This document shows, one piece after another, positions 41,032 to 53,224 of a DNA stretch of 64,000 bases (the stretch's first letter is position 1; each line of letters starts with the position of its first letter). Source of the DNA: Rhodobiaceae bacterium (GTDB lineage: Bacteria > Pseudomonadota > Alphaproteobacteria > Rhizobiales > Aestuariivirgaceae); NCBI GenBank assembly GCA_009885825.1, contig VFJY01000065.1, forward strand, positions 1 to 64,000. The letters are read 5' to 3'. A program made the translations under genes and the position numbers. The notes below the pieces were generated by a model, which saw only the letters and a list, made by a program, of their open reading frames with translations, did not search any database and had not been told where the DNA came from.

Positions 41032-41919
41032 ATGCCGGAGCTGCCAGAAGTTGAAACCGTTATGCGGGGGTTGTCGCCCGTGCTCATGGGTCGGCGAATT
41101 GCCAAGGCCGAAGTTCGAAGATCGGGCCTGCGCTTTCCCTTTCCCGCGGATTTTGCGGCGCGGTTGCAAAACCGGCAATTCACCGGTCTCCGTCGCCGCG
41201 CCAAATATATCCTGGCGACCCTTGATGATGGCAACTGCCTTCTCATCCACCTCGGCATGACGGGAAGGTTCACCGTAATGAACAAATCCGCAGTTCCCAA
41301 TTCTTTGGGTGAGTTCTATTACCATTCCGCCGAAACAGGGTCCGGCGCCCATGACCATCTGGTGCTCACCCTCGACACTGGAACCCAGGTTGTTTACACC
41401 GACCCGCGCCGCTTCGGCATCATGGACCTGTTCCATGAGTCAGAAAGCCAAACCCACAAGTTGCTGAAGGATATAGGCGTTGAACCCCTTGGCAATGAAT
41501 TCAATGGGGCCTATCTGGCAAAGCATTTCAAAGGGAAATCAGCGCCCCTCAAAGCGGCTTTGCTGGATCAGCAGATCATTGCGGGCCTCGGCAATATCTA
41601 TGTGAGCGAAGTCCTGCACCGCGCGGGCCTTTCGCCCAAACGCGCCGCCAAAACCCTGGCCGGCAAGCGGGCTCAAGATATCCGGCTGGACCACATTGCC
41701 CGCCATGTGCGGGAAGTTCTGGGCGAGGCAATTCTCGCTGGTGGCTCCACCTTGCGGGATTTTGCCGGCGCTGACGGCAATGAGGGAGCCTTCCAGCAAA
41801 GGTTTGCCGTCTATGACCGCGCAAATGAAAATTGTGAGAAGACCGATTGCCACGGTGTCATCCGCCGGATCGTGCAATCCGGCCGGTCGACCTTTTATTG
41901 CCCGAAATGCCAGAAGTAG
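41032..41919 (+). CDS. mutM: Formamidopyrimidine-DNA glycosylase
   Basis: MPELPEVETVMRGLSPVLMGR, QQIIAGLGNIYVSEVLHRAGLSP, zinc-finger-like terminus GRSTFYCPKCQK. Confidence 0.96.
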   Translation: MPELPEVETVMRGLSPVLMGRRIAKAEVRRSGLRFPFPADFAARLQNRQFTGLRRRAKYILATLDDGNCLLIHLGMTGRFTVMNKSAVPNSLGEFYYHSAETGSGAHDHLVLTLDTGTQVVYTDPRRFGIMDLFHESESQTHKLLKDIGVEPLGNEFNGAYLAKHFKGKSAPLKAALLDQQIIAGLGNIYVSEVLHRAGLSPKRAAKTLAGKRAQDIRLDHIARHVREVLGEAILAGGSTLRDFAGADGNEGAFQQRFAVYDRANENCEKTDCHGVIRRIVQSGRSTFYCPKCQK

Positions 41920-41923
41920 AAAA

Positions 41924-42484
41924 TCAGACGGGCCTGACTTCACTCACTTCCGGCACAAAATGGCGCAGCAAATTCTCAATGCCATGCTTGAGGGTGGCTG
42001 TGGAACTCGGGCATCCCGCGCAGGAGCCCTTCATGTTGAGATAGACCACGCCTTCCTTGAAACCATGGAAAGTGATGTCGCCGCCGTCCTGGGCCACCGC
42101 GGGGCGGACCCGGGTCTCCAGCAATTCCTTGATGGTGCCAACAATGGCCGTGTCAGCCTCGTCAAAAAACTCGCCGCTGTCTGGCGGGCTTTCAGTCTTT
42201 TCGCCCATCAGCATCGGGATGTTTGAAAGATAATGGTCCATGATGTGGCCGAGAATGGCGGGCTTCAAATGCTGCCATTCGCCGTGGGATTTGGTCACCG
42301 TGATGAAATCCTGCCCCAGAAATATCCCGGAAACGCCCGAAACTGTGAACAATTGCTGGGCCAGCGAACATTCGGCGGCCTGGTCGGCGGCGCGGTATTC
42401 CCGCGTTGAACCCGGCAGCACGGGCTTTCCCGGAATGAACTTGAGGGTGGCAGGGTTGGGTGTGGCTTCGGTCTGAATGAACAT
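41924..42484 (-). CDS. NifU-family Fe-S scaffold protein
   Basis: MFIQTEATPNPATLKFIPGKPVL, GSCAGCPSSTATLKHGIENLLRHFVPEV. Confidence 0.93.
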   Translation of the reverse strand: MFIQTEATPNPATLKFIPGKPVLPGSTREYRAADQAAECSLAQQLFTVSGVSGIFLGQDFITVTKSHGEWQHLKPAILGHIMDHYLSNIPMLMGEKTESPPDSGEFFDEADTAIVGTIKELLETRVRPAVAQDGGDITFHGFKEGVVYLNMKGSCAGCPSSTATLKHGIENLLRHFVPEVSEVRPV

Positions 42485-42716
42485 GATTTATCCTCTGGCC
42501 ACTATATAGGCGCAGTCTGGAATCATTTCAAACTTTGACTTGCGCGCAGTATCGGATTCTGCAATCTGAAGTAGAATTTAATCCTATGACCTCTGGAGGC
42601 GCCCTGGGCCGGAATCAACCCCTCCCTAGCCCGCCACGCCCGGAACACGCTGTAGGGGGTCCTGAATGCGTTTAAAAGCCTAGTGATGGTGTATAATCCC
42701 AAATATTTCGTCCCCG

Positions 42717-43754
42717 CTAGAAAACCACAAATCCGGCGATTTTCCTCACCTCCCGCATAATCGGCCTTGCAATGGCCCGGGCGCGCCTCGAACCGTCCGC
42801 CAGAATCCCTTCAACATGGCCGGGATCCGCCTGCAATCGCTTGGTTTCCTGGCCAATGGGGCCAAGCCTGGCAACCGCAAGTTCAGCCAGCGCATCCTTC
42901 AGTTTGGAAAACTGCCCCCCGCCGAACTGGGCCAAAACCTGGTCCACCGAACTCCCGGCCAGCGCCGCGTAAATCCCCGTCAGGTTATCAGCCTCCGGCC
43001 GCCCCTTGAGGCCAGCGCTTTCCGATGGCAGGCTATCCGCATCCGTCTTGGCCTTGCGGATTTTCCGGGCAATGGTGTCGGCGTCATCGGTCAAATTAAG
43101 CCGCGACAGGTCGGAAGGGTCCGACTTCGACATTTTCTTGGTTCCGTCCCGGAGCGACATCACCCGTGTGGCAGGCCCCATGATAAACGGCTCCGGCTGC
43201 GGGAAGAAATCACCCTCATGGCCTGCCTCGCGAATGGCGTCGGCGAAATCCAGATTGAATTTCCCCGCGATGTCCCGCGCCAGTTCCAGATGCTGTTTCT
43301 GGTCCTCGCCGACCGGCACATGGGTTGCCTTGTAAGCCAGGATGTCGGCCGCCATCAGATTGGGATAAACATAGAGCCCGACGGAAGCCTGTTCCTTGTC
43401 CTTGCCGGCCTTTTCCTTGAACTGGGTCATCCGGTTCAGCCAGCCCATGCGCGCCACGCAATTGAATATCCAGGCAAGCTCCGCGTGCTCGGGAACCTGG
43501 CTCTGGTTGAAAATAATGGAGCGCGAGGGATCGAGCCCGCAGGCCAGATAGGCGGCGGTGACGTCAAGGATGGCCTTGCGCAGCTCTTTCGGGTCCTGCC
43601 AGACAGTGATGGCGTGCATGTCGACCACGCAATAAATGCACTCGTGGGTTTCCTGCAATTTGATCCAGTTCAGCATGGCGCCCAGATAATTGCCGAGGTG
43701 CAAATTGCCCGTCGGCTGCATGCCGGAAAAAACCCGGGGAGTGAATGAAGACAT
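42717..43754 (-). CDS. trpS: Tryptophan--tRNA ligase
   Basis: [33 protein letters not shown]. Confidence 0.96.
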   Translation of the reverse strand: MSSFTPRVFSGMQPTGNLHLGNYLGAMLNWIKLQETHECIYCVVDMHAITVWQDPKELRKAILDVTAAYLACGLDPSRSIIFNQSQVPEHAELAWIFNCVARMGWLNRMTQFKEKAGKDKEQASVGLYVYPNLMAADILAYKATHVPVGEDQKQHLELARDIAGKFNLDFADAIREAGHEGDFFPQPEPFIMGPATRVMSLRDGTKKMSKSDPSDLSRLNLTDDADTIARKIRKAKTDADSLPSESAGLKGRPEADNLTGIYAALAGSSVDQVLAQFGGGQFSKLKDALAELAVARLGPIGQETKRLQADPGHVEGILADGSRRARAIARPIMREVRKIAGFVVF

Positions 43755-43815
43755 CTGGTGATCCCTGCCGATTGGAAAAACGCCTTATGCCCGCAATTTC
43801 AAGGCTTGAAAAGAC

Positions 43816-45372
43816 TCAGCGTTTGAAGGCGGCGCGAAACTCCGAAAGCCTCAGGGCTCCGGTGAAATGCCCCATGGCGAAATAGCTCGCAATCCCGCCG
43901 CCCACCAGAACCAGAAGCCCCCACAGCGAGCTGAGGAAAGACGCATCGCCGATGAAGTTGCCGTTCAGGTAGAACACGCCAATAAGCAGCAGGCCGCCCA
44001 TGGCCAGCGCCGATAGAATCATCGGCGGCAATCTCTTCTTGACGCGGTCGTCGACCCTGTAGTGCCCCCGAGCCGCGAGCGCCATCGCCAGCATGATGGC
44101 ATTGGCCCAGGCGGCGATCGAGGTTGCGATCGCGATCCCCACATGCCCATACCACCGCGACAAGAGCAAGCTCGCCGCGATATTGATGGCAACCGAGATG
44201 AGGGCGAAGCGCATGGGCGTTTTGGTGTCCTCGCGCGCGTAAAAGCCCGGTTGAAAAACCTTGGTCATGGCGAAAGCCGGAAGCCCGATGGCGAATGCCA
44301 GAACGGCGGGCGCCACCGCCAATGTGTCGGCGTTGGTGAACGCCCCATGCTCGAAAACCGTGCGCAAGATTGGAATGGGAATGGCCATCAGGGCGACCGC
44401 CGATGGAATGGTGAGAAAGAGCGAAAGCTCAAGCGCCCGGTTCTGGCTGTTCATGGCGGCGGCGTCATCGCCCGCCCGAAGCTTGCGCGACAGGTCCGGA
44501 AGCAGCACCACGCCAATCGCCACGCCAATCACGCCGAGCGGCAATTGGTAAAGCCTGTCCGCGTAATAGAGATAGGCCACGGCCCGGTCGATGCTGGTGG
44601 CGATGATCGTCGCGATCAACAGGTTGATCTGCATGATGCCGCCCGAAATGATTCCGGGAACAGACAGCGTCAGAACCCGTTTTACGTCGGCTGAAAATCG
44701 CGGCATCCTGGGAACAAGCGGCATGCCCGCCCGCCTGCAGGCGATCGCCAAAAGCGCAAATTGCGCAACACCCGCGATCGAAACACCCCAGGCGAAAATA
44801 TAGCCCGTGGCCGGCGTATTGCCGGTCTGGAAAACCCAGGCCGCGATGTTGGAGGAGATCATCACGATGTTGAGCAGAATGGGGGCCGCCGCCGCCGCCG
44901 TGAACCGGTTGAGGCTGTTGAGCACGCCGGATTGCAGGGCGGTGAGCGACATGAAGAGCAGATAGGGAAAACAGATCCGCGTGAGGTCGACGGCCAGCTG
45001 AAACTTGTCAGCGTCGCCTGAAAACCCCGGCGCTATGACGATCATCAGCCACGGCATGGCGATCATCGCAGTGGCGGAAAACAGCAGCAGCCACGCCAGC
45101 AGCGCCGAAAAGATTTCACTTGCGAAGGCGTGCGCGGAGCTGTGGCCTTCGCCCTCGATGCGCCGCGCGAACTGCGGCACGAAGGCGGCGTTGAAAGCGC
45201 CTTCGGCGAACAGGGCGCGAAACAGGTTGGGAAACCGCTGGGCCACAAAAAACGCTTCCGCGATGGGGCCGGTTCCCAAGGTGAACGCCACAAGCTGGTC
45301 CCTGAGGAAGCCCAGCAGGCGGCTGGCCATGGTCAATCCGCCAACCGTTGCCGCCGATTTCAGAAGCGACAT
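43816..45372 (-). CDS. murJ: Lipid II flippase MurJ
   Basis: LLKSAATVGGLTMASRLLGFLRDQLVA, FFVAQRFPNLFRALFAEGAFNAAFVP. Confidence 0.95.
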   Translation of the reverse strand: MSLLKSAATVGGLTMASRLLGFLRDQLVAFTLGTGPIAEAFFVAQRFPNLFRALFAEGAFNAAFVPQFARRIEGEGHSSAHAFASEIFSALLAWLLLFSATAMIAMPWLMIVIAPGFSGDADKFQLAVDLTRICFPYLLFMSLTALQSGVLNSLNRFTAAAAAPILLNIVMISSNIAAWVFQTGNTPATGYIFAWGVSIAGVAQFALLAIACRRAGMPLVPRMPRFSADVKRVLTLSVPGIISGGIMQINLLIATIIATSIDRAVAYLYYADRLYQLPLGVIGVAIGVVLLPDLSRKLRAGDDAAAMNSQNRALELSLFLTIPSAVALMAIPIPILRTVFEHGAFTNADTLAVAPAVLAFAIGLPAFAMTKVFQPGFYAREDTKTPMRFALISVAINIAASLLLSRWYGHVGIAIATSIAAWANAIMLAMALAARGHYRVDDRVKKRLPPMILSALAMGGLLLIGVFYLNGNFIGDASFLSSLWGLLVLVGGGIASYFAMGHFTGALRLSEFRAAFKR

Positions 45373-45373
45373 G

Positions 45374-48130
45374 CTATTTGTTCCCCTCAGGCGCCGGTTC
45401 CAGGACTTTCATCAGTTCCTTTTCAATCTGCTGGTGCCGGGCCGGGCTCACAATCTTGCCGCCCGTCAGATCGGTCACATAAAATACGTCTATTGCTTTC
45501 TCGCCAAAGGTGGTGACATGGGCCGAAGCGATATTGAGGCTCAAGTGAAACAGGCTGTCCGTCAAATGATAGAGCAGGCCGATGCGGTCCAGCCCGTTGA
45601 TTTCAATGACGGTGAAGCGGTTGGAGGATTGGTTGTCGATGATGACGCGTGGCGTCACCGAAAACGCCTTGATGCGCGGGCGGTTCTGGCCGGCGCTGGC
45701 CACCGCGTCCCTGAGCCGCAACTGGCCATGCAGCGATTTTTGGATGATTTCGGCCACCCGCTCGGCGCGGCGCTGCTCGTCGTCCTCGGTTGAAAATTCC
45801 CGCTGGATGAGAATGGTGTCAAGCGCCATGCCATCGGTTGTGGTGAAGATCTGCGCGCCAACGATATTGGCGCTGGCCGCGGCGCAGGCGCCCGTGATCA
45901 GCGCCAGCAACCGCGGATGGTCCGGCGCATAGATCGTAAGCTCGGTGATGGCGGTGAATTCATCCGTGTGGATTTTGGTCAGGACCGAGCGCGGCTCGGC
46001 GCTCTCAATCAGCGCCTGATGGGTTATTTGCTTCTGCAAATTCACATTCAGCCAATAGGCATCATAGTGCCTTGAGGTTGCTGTCTTGACCTGCTCTTCG
46101 GACCACTGGGGAAAATGCGACAGAAAAAGATTCTGCGATTCTGTCACCCGAATCTTCCGCGAGCTTCCCGTGTGCCCGCCGGTGAGCACGGGTTCAGCTT
46201 CCGAGTACAGGTTCCGCAGCAACTGGCCCTTCCAGCCATTCCACACGCCGGGGCCAACGGCGCGAATATCAACGACCGTCAGGATCAGCAGCAGCTTCAG
46301 CCGCTCCGGGCTTTGCACGATCGCCGTGAAATCCAGGATCGTCTTGAAGTCATTGATATCGCGCATCTGCGCCGTTTCGCTCATCAGCAGATGGTGGCGG
46401 ACGAGCCAGGCCGTCGTCTCTGTTTCTTCCGGCGTCAGCCCCAGCCGCGGGCCCAGCGACCTGGCGATGCGTTCGCCCGCGATGGAATGTTCCTCCGTCC
46501 GGCCTTTGGCGATATCATGCAGCAGCGCTGCCAAATAAAGCGGCCGCCGGCTCTTGAGGGTTGGAAATATTCCGGCGGCCAGAGGATGTTCTTCCGAGAG
46601 ACTGCCTTTTTCAATCGCGGCCAGCGCCCCCACCGCCCGGATGAGATGCTCGTCGACCGTGTAGTGGTGATACATGTTGAACTGCATCATCGCCACGATG
46701 CGGCCGAACTCCGGAATGAACCGGCCCAGCACGCCGGCTTCATTCATCATGCGCAGAAGTGTTTCGGCGGTTTCACTGTTGGTCAGCATGTCAAGAAACA
46801 AGCCGTTGGCTTCCGGGTTGCCGCACACCGCCTTGTCGATCAGGGGCAGCGACTGGCGCACGGCCTTGAGCGCATCGGGGTGAATTTCGGCCCCATGGGC
46901 GCTGGCGACTGAAAACAGGCGGACGAGATTGACGGGGTCATCATCAAAGGCCCGAGGGTTTGCCAGGGCGATGCGGCCGCTTTCAAAACGGAAGTTCCGG
47001 TTCTCCAAGCCTTTCCCGGCCGCGCGCGACTTGAGCCTCCCCATCATGCGGCTCAGCATCGGCACATCCTTGACCTGCCGCGCCTCAAGGCTGGCGCAAA
47101 AGATGCGGGTCAAATCCCCCACTTCCTTGGCGATCAGGAAATAATGCTTCATGAAGCGTTCGACATTTTTGAGGCCTGCGTGCGACTGATAGCCCAACCT
47201 CGCAGCCAGCTCTGACTGGCGATCGAAACTCAAGCGGTCCTCGCCGCGTCCGGAAACGAAATGCAACTGGCAGCGCACCGCCCAGAGGAAATTCTCGCAT
47301 TTCTGAAACCGCGCCAGTTCTTCCGCCGTGAAAGCGCCCTTTTCGGCAAGCTCATCGGGAGAGTTGGCGTCGTGAATAAACTTGGCGATCCAGAACAGCG
47401 TGTGAAGATCGCGAAGCCCTCCCTTGCCATCCTTCAAATCGGGCTCAACCATATAACGGCTCTCGCCGCTCTTGGCCAGCCGGGCATCCCTTTCCGCCAA
47501 TTTGTCAGCCACAAATTTCCGCGCCCCCGCCTGCACAATGTCGCGGCGGAAGGCCTGCTGCATCTGATCGCTCAGCGCCCGGTTGCCGCAAATAAGCCGC
47601 GCCTCCAGGATAGAAGTCAGAATGGTGTTGTCGGTCTTGGCCAGCCGGATGCATTCCTCGGTGCTGCGGGTGGCATGCCCAACCTTCAGCCGCAAGTCCC
47701 ACAGGGTGTAGAGGATGAATTCGATGATCCGGCCCGTTCGCTCATCCTGTTTTCCGCGCAGCAGAAACAGCAGGTCGATGTCCGATCCCGGCGCCAGCGT
47801 GCCGCGGCCATAGCCGCCGGTTGCGATAATGGCCAATTCCTGCGCCACGCCTGCATGGATTTTGCCGTGCAAAAATTCATAGAGTGTATGGATGATTTCA
47901 TCCTGGATATAGGAAAGGTGCTTGGCGCATTGGGTTCCCTTGCCATCGCTCAGCAGGCGCCGCTCCGCTTCGGTTCTGCCCGTGTTCAAATATTCCTTCA
48001 GAATGCCAACCAGCGTCGGGCGCAGCTTCACGAGGTCAGAGCCTGAAGCGGCAAAGCTTTCACTGAAGGCCGCTTGCAAAGTGGCCACATCAATCAGCCT
48101 TTCGGGGTGGGAAATGGACCTGGCCTTCAT
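45374..48130 (-). CDS. glnD: [Protein-PII] uridylyltransferase/uridylyl-removing enzyme
   Basis: ATGGYGRGTLAPGSDIDLLFLL, HD-domain HDIAKGRTEEHS, C-terminal ACT regions. Confidence 0.96.
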   Translation of the reverse strand: MKARSISHPERLIDVATLQAAFSESFAASGSDLVKLRPTLVGILKEYLNTGRTEAERRLLSDGKGTQCAKHLSYIQDEIIHTLYEFLHGKIHAGVAQELAIIATGGYGRGTLAPGSDIDLLFLLRGKQDERTGRIIEFILYTLWDLRLKVGHATRSTEECIRLAKTDNTILTSILEARLICGNRALSDQMQQAFRRDIVQAGARKFVADKLAERDARLAKSGESRYMVEPDLKDGKGGLRDLHTLFWIAKFIHDANSPDELAEKGAFTAEELARFQKCENFLWAVRCQLHFVSGRGEDRLSFDRQSELAARLGYQSHAGLKNVERFMKHYFLIAKEVGDLTRIFCASLEARQVKDVPMLSRMMGRLKSRAAGKGLENRNFRFESGRIALANPRAFDDDPVNLVRLFSVASAHGAEIHPDALKAVRQSLPLIDKAVCGNPEANGLFLDMLTNSETAETLLRMMNEAGVLGRFIPEFGRIVAMMQFNMYHHYTVDEHLIRAVGALAAIEKGSLSEEHPLAAGIFPTLKSRRPLYLAALLHDIAKGRTEEHSIAGERIARSLGPRLGLTPEETETTAWLVRHHLLMSETAQMRDINDFKTILDFTAIVQSPERLKLLLILTVVDIRAVGPGVWNGWKGQLLRNLYSEAEPVLTGGHTGSSRKIRVTESQNLFLSHFPQWSEEQVKTATSRHYDAYWLNVNLQKQITHQALIESAEPRSVLTKIHTDEFTAITELTIYAPDHPRLLALITGACAAASANIVGAQIFTTTDGMALDTILIQREFSTEDDEQRRAERVAEIIQKSLHGQLRLRDAVASAGQNRPRIKAFSVTPRVIIDNQSSNRFTVIEINGLDRIGLLYHLTDSLFHLSLNIASAHVTTFGEKAIDVFYVTDLTGGKIVSPARHQQIEKELMKVLEPAPEGNK

Positions 48131-50820
48131 CCCCTGACCTGCAGCTTGGCCTTAAGCGCATAGAGAAACGCCAGCGCATCGCGCGGTGTCAATTCATCGG
48201 GTGCAACACCCGCCAGCATCGTTTCAATCTCGCTGGGCCCCGGTTGGCGACTGGCTTCGTGATGCGGCCGCGCTGCAGAAAACAGCGGCAGATCGTCAAT
48301 CAGCGTTTCCCGCTTGATGGCGCGGTCGCTCTTTTCGAGCTGGGCCAATATGGTGGAGGCCCGCTGGGTGACGCTTTGCGGCAACCCGGCGAGTTTGGCC
48401 ACCTGAACGCCATAGGAACGGTCTGCCACACCGGCCACAACTTCATGCAGGAATATCACATCCCCATGCCATTCGCGCACCTTCACCGTGGCGTTTGAAA
48501 GGCCTGCGAGCTTGGAAGCAAGCGCCGTCAACTCATGATAATGCGTGGCGAACAAGGCCCGGCACTGATTGACCTCATGCAGGTGCTCGACCGTGGCCCA
48601 GGCAATGGAAAGCCCGTCGAAAGTTGCCGTTCCGCGCCCGATCTCATCCAGAATGACCAGCGAATGCCGCGTGGCCTGATTGAGAATGGCTGCTGTCTCA
48701 ACCATCTCGACCATGAATGTCGAGCGCCCCCGCGCCAGGTCATCGGCAGCGCCCACCCGGCTGAACAGCCGGTCAACAACCCCGATGTGGGCGGAGGTTG
48801 CCGGAACATAGGAACCCATCTGGGCCATAATGACGATCAGCGCATTCTGCCGGAGGTAGGTGGATTTGCCCGCCATGTTTGGCCCCGTCAAAAGCCAGAG
48901 CCTGCGGGCATCCGCCGAAAGATCGCAATCATTGGCGATGAACGGGCTTTCCGCCTTTTTCTGCAGGACTTGCTCGGCGACCGGATGGCGCCCTCCCGCT
49001 ATTTTGAACGCGCGGGAATTGTCAATCCGGGGCCGCGCGTATCTCTGCCGCGACGCCAGCTCGCTCAAGGCGGAAGCCACATCAATGGCGGCGAGCGCTG
49101 CCGCGATTTTCGAAATCGCCTCTTTGGCGCCCGCGACACCCGCCGCAAACTCATTGAATATTTCCAGCTCAATGGCCAGCGCCCGTTCCGCCGCTGAGGC
49201 GATGCGCTGCTCAAGCTGTGAGAGTTCGACGGTTGTGAACCGCATGGCGTTGGCGACCGTCTGGCGATGGATGAATTCACCCATGAATTTTTCGCCTTGC
49301 AGGCTGGCGGCGTTCTGCGCCGCAACCTCGATGAAATAGCCAATCATGTTGTTGTGGCGGATTTTCAGATTCTTGACCGCTGTTTTTTCCGCGTATTGGG
49401 TTTGCAGGTCAGCGATGATCCGCCGCGTGTCGTCCCGCAGAAGCCGCGCGCTGTCCAATTCCGCATGAAAGTCTTTCCGGATGAAATTTCCGTCCCGCGC
49501 CAGCAGCGGAAGCTCATCGGCGAGGCCCTGCGTCAGGCGGTGAACAACCTGATGCGGAATGTCCTTGATGAGTGTTTTGGCAGCCGCGAGATTTGCCGGC
49601 AATTGATCCACATCGCGGTCAGCGTTCAGCATCCCGCCTATTTCATCGGCGCAATTCAACCCGTCGCGAATGGCCGCCAGATCGCGCGGACCGCCCCTTC
49701 CCAGCGACAAGCGGCCGAGCGCCCGCTCAAGATCAGGCATGGCCTTGAGTCTTTTCCTGGCGTTTTCCCGGAGGTCTGGGGCGTTTCCAAAAAAACCAAT
49801 CTCGTCCAGCCGCGCTTCGATGGCCGGAACCTGATCCAGCGGCTGTCCCAGCCGGCTGGCCAGCAGCCTGGCGCCTGCGGCAGTCACCGTCAGGTCAATG
49901 ACGGAAAGCAGGCTGCCGTCTTTTTCGCCCGAGAGCTTGCGTGTCAGCTCAAGATTGGCCCGCGTTGCCGCGTCAATCAAAAGGCCGGTCCGCCCGTCCA
50001 GCTTTGTGGGCTGGCGAAGATAAGGCGCGTTTCCAACCTGGGTCAGAAGGATGTAATCGAGAAGTCCGCCTAAGCTCGCGATCTCGGCCCGTGAAAAATT
50101 TCCAAACGCATCCACCGCCGCCACGCCAAAATGTTTATTCAGCCGCCGCTCAGCGGAAGCGCTGTCAAAGCGCGAGTTGGAAAGGCCGGTGATCGCGGCG
50201 CCTGTTGACTCGAGCATCCCGTTGACCGCGCCGTCGCCCCGCAGGCTTTCGGCCACGATGATCTCACTGGGCTCCAGCCGCGCCAGCTCGGCGGGCAAGC
50301 GCTTGGCATCCGTCAACACAACGGAAAACTCGCCCGAAGAAATATCAGCCCAGGCGAGCGCCATTTCCTGGTCGCCCCTGATGGCAGCCAGCGCCGCCAC
50401 ATAATTATTGGCCCGCGATTCAAGCAGGGTGTCTTCGGTGAGTGTTCCCGGTGTGACCAGGCGCACCACGCTGCGGCGAACCACAGACTTGCTGCCCCGC
50501 TTCTTTGCTTCCGCCGGATCCTCCATCTGCTCGCAAACCGCGACCCGGTGCTCCAGCCTGATGAGTTTCTGCAAATATTGATCAGCCGCGTGAACGGGAA
50601 CGCCGCACATGGCGATGTCAGCGCCCAGGTGCTTTCCCCGCTTGGTGAGCGCGATTCCCAGGGCGCGCGAGGCAGTTTCCGCGTCCTCAAAGAACAGCTC
50701 GTAAAAATCTCCCATGCGGTAGAACAGCAGATAACCCGGATAGGCCGCCTTGATTTCAAGGAATTGCGCCATCATGGGCGTGGGCGCGTTTTCCTGGGGA
50801 GCTGTCGTCATGTCGTTCAT
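48127..50820 (-). CDS. mutS: DNA mismatch repair protein MutS
   Basis: [56 protein letters not shown]. Confidence 0.97.
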   Translation of the reverse strand: MNDMTTAPQENAPTPMMAQFLEIKAAYPGYLLFYRMGDFYELFFEDAETASRALGIALTKRGKHLGADIAMCGVPVHAADQYLQKLIRLEHRVAVCEQMEDPAEAKKRGSKSVVRRSVVRLVTPGTLTEDTLLESRANNYVAALAAIRGDQEMALAWADISSGEFSVVLTDAKRLPAELARLEPSEIIVAESLRGDGAVNGMLESTGAAITGLSNSRFDSASAERRLNKHFGVAAVDAFGNFSRAEIASLGGLLDYILLTQVGNAPYLRQPTKLDGRTGLLIDAATRANLELTRKLSGEKDGSLLSVIDLTVTAAGARLLASRLGQPLDQVPAIEARLDEIGFFGNAPDLRENARKRLKAMPDLERALGRLSLGRGGPRDLAAIRDGLNCADEIGGMLNADRDVDQLPANLAAAKTLIKDIPHQVVHRLTQGLADELPLLARDGNFIRKDFHAELDSARLLRDDTRRIIADLQTQYAEKTAVKNLKIRHNNMIGYFIEVAAQNAASLQGEKFMGEFIHRQTVANAMRFTTVELSQLEQRIASAAERALAIELEIFNEFAAGVAGAKEAISKIAAALAAIDVASALSELASRQRYARPRIDNSRAFKIAGGRHPVAEQVLQKKAESPFIANDCDLSADARRLWLLTGPNMAGKSTYLRQNALIVIMAQMGSYVPATSAHIGVVDRLFSRVGAADDLARGRSTFMVEMVETAAILNQATRHSLVILDEIGRGTATFDGLSIAWATVEHLHEVNQCRALFATHYHELTALASKLAGLSNATVKVREWHGDVIFLHEVVAGVADRSYGVQVAKLAGLPQSVTQRASTILAQLEKSDRAIKRETLIDDLPLFSAARPHHEASRQPGPSEIETMLAGVAPDELTPRDALAFLYALKAKLQVRG

Positions 50821-50944
50821 GGCCCGTCTATATCAGATATCGCCGCGAATCCGACATACCCCCTGTCATGAATTTAGAGGCTTGAGGATTGTAGGCTGCG
50901 CCCCTAGTCTAACCCGCTACAAACAGGTCCAGAACAGGTGGTTG

Positions 50945-53224
50945 ATGTCCAACGATATGAAGATCAGCAAACGGCCATCGATTACCGATGAAGAAGCGCT
51001 CGAGTTTCACAGCCGCGGCAAGCCCGGAAAGCTGGAAATCAATCCGACCAAGCCCATGGCAACGCAGCGCGATTTGTCATTGGCTTATAGCCCCGGCGTG
51101 GCCGTGCCCGTGCGGGCCATCGCTGATAATCCGGATGCAGCCTATGACTATACTGCCAAGGGAAACCTCGTGGCGGTCATCACCAATGGCACGGCTATTT
51201 TGGGCCTGGGCGATCTTGGTGCGTTGGCTTCAAAGCCGGTGATGGAGGGGAAAGCCGTTCTCTTCAAGCGCTTTGCCGATGTCGACTCCATTGATCTGGA
51301 AGTCGACACCAGGGACGTTGACGAATTTATCGGCGCCGTGCGCTATCTTGGACCCTCGTTTGGCGGCATCAATCTTGAGGACATCAAGGCGCCCGAATGC
51401 TTTATGATTGAGCAGCGGTTGCGCGAACTCATGGATATTCCGGTTTTTCATGATGATCAGCACGGCACGGCGATTATCGCGACCGCCGGCCTCATCAATG
51501 CTCTCCATATTACCAAGCGCGACATCAAGAATTTCAAGCTGGTTTGCAATGGGGCTGGTGCCGCGGCGATTGCCTGCGTTGAACTGATAAAATCCATGGG
51601 TGTGCCAGCCGAAAACATCATTCTCGCTGATTCCAAGGGCGTGGTTTACCAGGGCCGCACCGAAGGCATGAACCAGTGGAAATCCGCCCATGCGACGCCC
51701 ACCAAGGCCCGCAGCCTGGCGGACGCCATGGCAGGTGCGGATGTTTTCTTTGGCCTGTCCGTTGCCGGCGCCTTGACGCCCGCCATGGTGAAAAGCATGG
51801 CGAAGAACCCGATTATTTTTGCCATGGCAAATCCCGATCCGGAAATCCTGCCGGAGGAAGTTTCAAAAATAAGGTCAGACGCCATCATGGCCACGGGCCG
51901 CTCGGACTATCCCAACCAGGTGAACAACGTCCTGGGCTTTCCCTATATCTTCAGGGGTGCCCTGGATGTTCGCGCCCGCACCATCAATGAGGAAATGAAG
52001 ATCGCGGCGGCCCATGCGCTGGCCAGCCTTGCCCGCGAGGATGTGCCCGATGAAGTGGCCGCCGCCTATCACGGCTCGCGCCTGACATTTGGCCCGGAAT
52101 ATCTGATCCCTGTGCCGTTTGATCCCCGCCTGATTTCAACCATTCCGGTGGCGGTCGCAAAAGCCGCCATGGAAAGCGGCGTGGCACGCAAGCATCTGGC
52201 GGACTTGACCGAATACGCGGCCCAGCTGTCCGCCCGGCTCGATCCAATAGCTGGAACACTGCAGGCGGTTTTTGATCAGGTGAGATCCAAGCCCAAGCGC
52301 GTCGTCTTTGCCGAGGGCGAGGAAGACCGCATGATCCGCGCCGCCAACAGTTTTGCCCATGCGGGCCTTGGCAAGGCCATTCTCATTGGCCGGGAAACCG
52401 AGATCGCCAACACCCTCAAAGCCAGTGGCCTGGAGCTTCACGAAGACGTTGAAATTCTCAATGCCCGCATAACCGATCGCAACGTCGATTATGCCAATTA
52501 CCTCTATGAGCGCCTGCAGCGCATCGGTTTTTTGTTTCGCGACTGCCAGCGCTTTGTCAATCAGGACCGCAACGTCTTCGCCGCCTGCATGGTGGCCTTG
52601 GGCGACGCCGATGCGCTGGTGACCGGTCTCACGCGCAATTTCTCGGTGGCTCTCGATAACGTGCGCCGCGCCATTGATAACCGTCCCGGTCACAGGCCCA
52701 TAGGCGTGTCCATGGCGCTGGTGCGCGGCCGCACGGTGTTCATTGCCGATACGTCAATCCATGAACTGCCAACAGCCGATGAACTGGCCGACATCGCCCA
52801 GGAAGCCGCAGGCGTGGCGCGCCGCTTTGGCTACGAGCCGCGAGTCGCTTTCCTGTCCTATTCCACCTTTGGCTACCCAAGGGGCGAGCGTGCCGAATAT
52901 GTGAGAAACGCCGTTGCCATACTCGACAGGCGAAATGTTGATTTCGAGTATGATGGGGAAATGGCAGCCGATGTCGCCCTTTCGAGAGACGCCATGGCCC
53001 AATACCCATTCTGCCGCTTGACGGCGCCTGCAAATGTGCTGGTGATGCCGGCAGCCCATTCCGCCTCGATCTCGACCAAAATGTTGCAGCAGCTGGGGGG
53101 CATCACGGTTGTGGGACCACTCCTCACAGGCCTGGCCAAGCCGGTTCAGATCGCCTCCATGTCGGCCACAACCACCGATATCGTAAATCTTGCAGCGATA
53201 GCCGCCTTCGATATCAACCGGTGA
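50945..53224 (+). CDS. maeB: NADP-dependent malic enzyme with C-terminal phosphotransacetylase-like domain
   Basis: [57 protein letters not shown]-term [31 protein letters not shown]. Confidence 0.95.
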   Translation: MSNDMKISKRPSITDEEALEFHSRGKPGKLEINPTKPMATQRDLSLAYSPGVAVPVRAIADNPDAAYDYTAKGNLVAVITNGTAILGLGDLGALASKPVMEGKAVLFKRFADVDSIDLEVDTRDVDEFIGAVRYLGPSFGGINLEDIKAPECFMIEQRLRELMDIPVFHDDQHGTAIIATAGLINALHITKRDIKNFKLVCNGAGAAAIACVELIKSMGVPAENIILADSKGVVYQGRTEGMNQWKSAHATPTKARSLADAMAGADVFFGLSVAGALTPAMVKSMAKNPIIFAMANPDPEILPEEVSKIRSDAIMATGRSDYPNQVNNVLGFPYIFRGALDVRARTINEEMKIAAAHALASLAREDVPDEVAAAYHGSRLTFGPEYLIPVPFDPRLISTIPVAVAKAAMESGVARKHLADLTEYAAQLSARLDPIAGTLQAVFDQVRSKPKRVVFAEGEEDRMIRAANSFAHAGLGKAILIGRETEIANTLKASGLELHEDVEILNARITDRNVDYANYLYERLQRIGFLFRDCQRFVNQDRNVFAACMVALGDADALVTGLTRNFSVALDNVRRAIDNRPGHRPIGVSMALVRGRTVFIADTSIHELPTADELADIAQEAAGVARRFGYEPRVAFLSYSTFGYPRGERAEYVRNAVAILDRRNVDFEYDGEMAADVALSRDAMAQYPFCRLTAPANVLVMPAAHSASISTKMLQQLGGITVVGPLLTGLAKPVQIASMSATTTDIVNLAAIAAFDINR

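Noticed and set aside
42485-42716. 230-bp intergenic region between the nifU-like gene and trpS as a possible sRNA
   Set aside because: No recognisable sRNA family, clear promoter plus terminator pair, or strong structure that I can support by eye.
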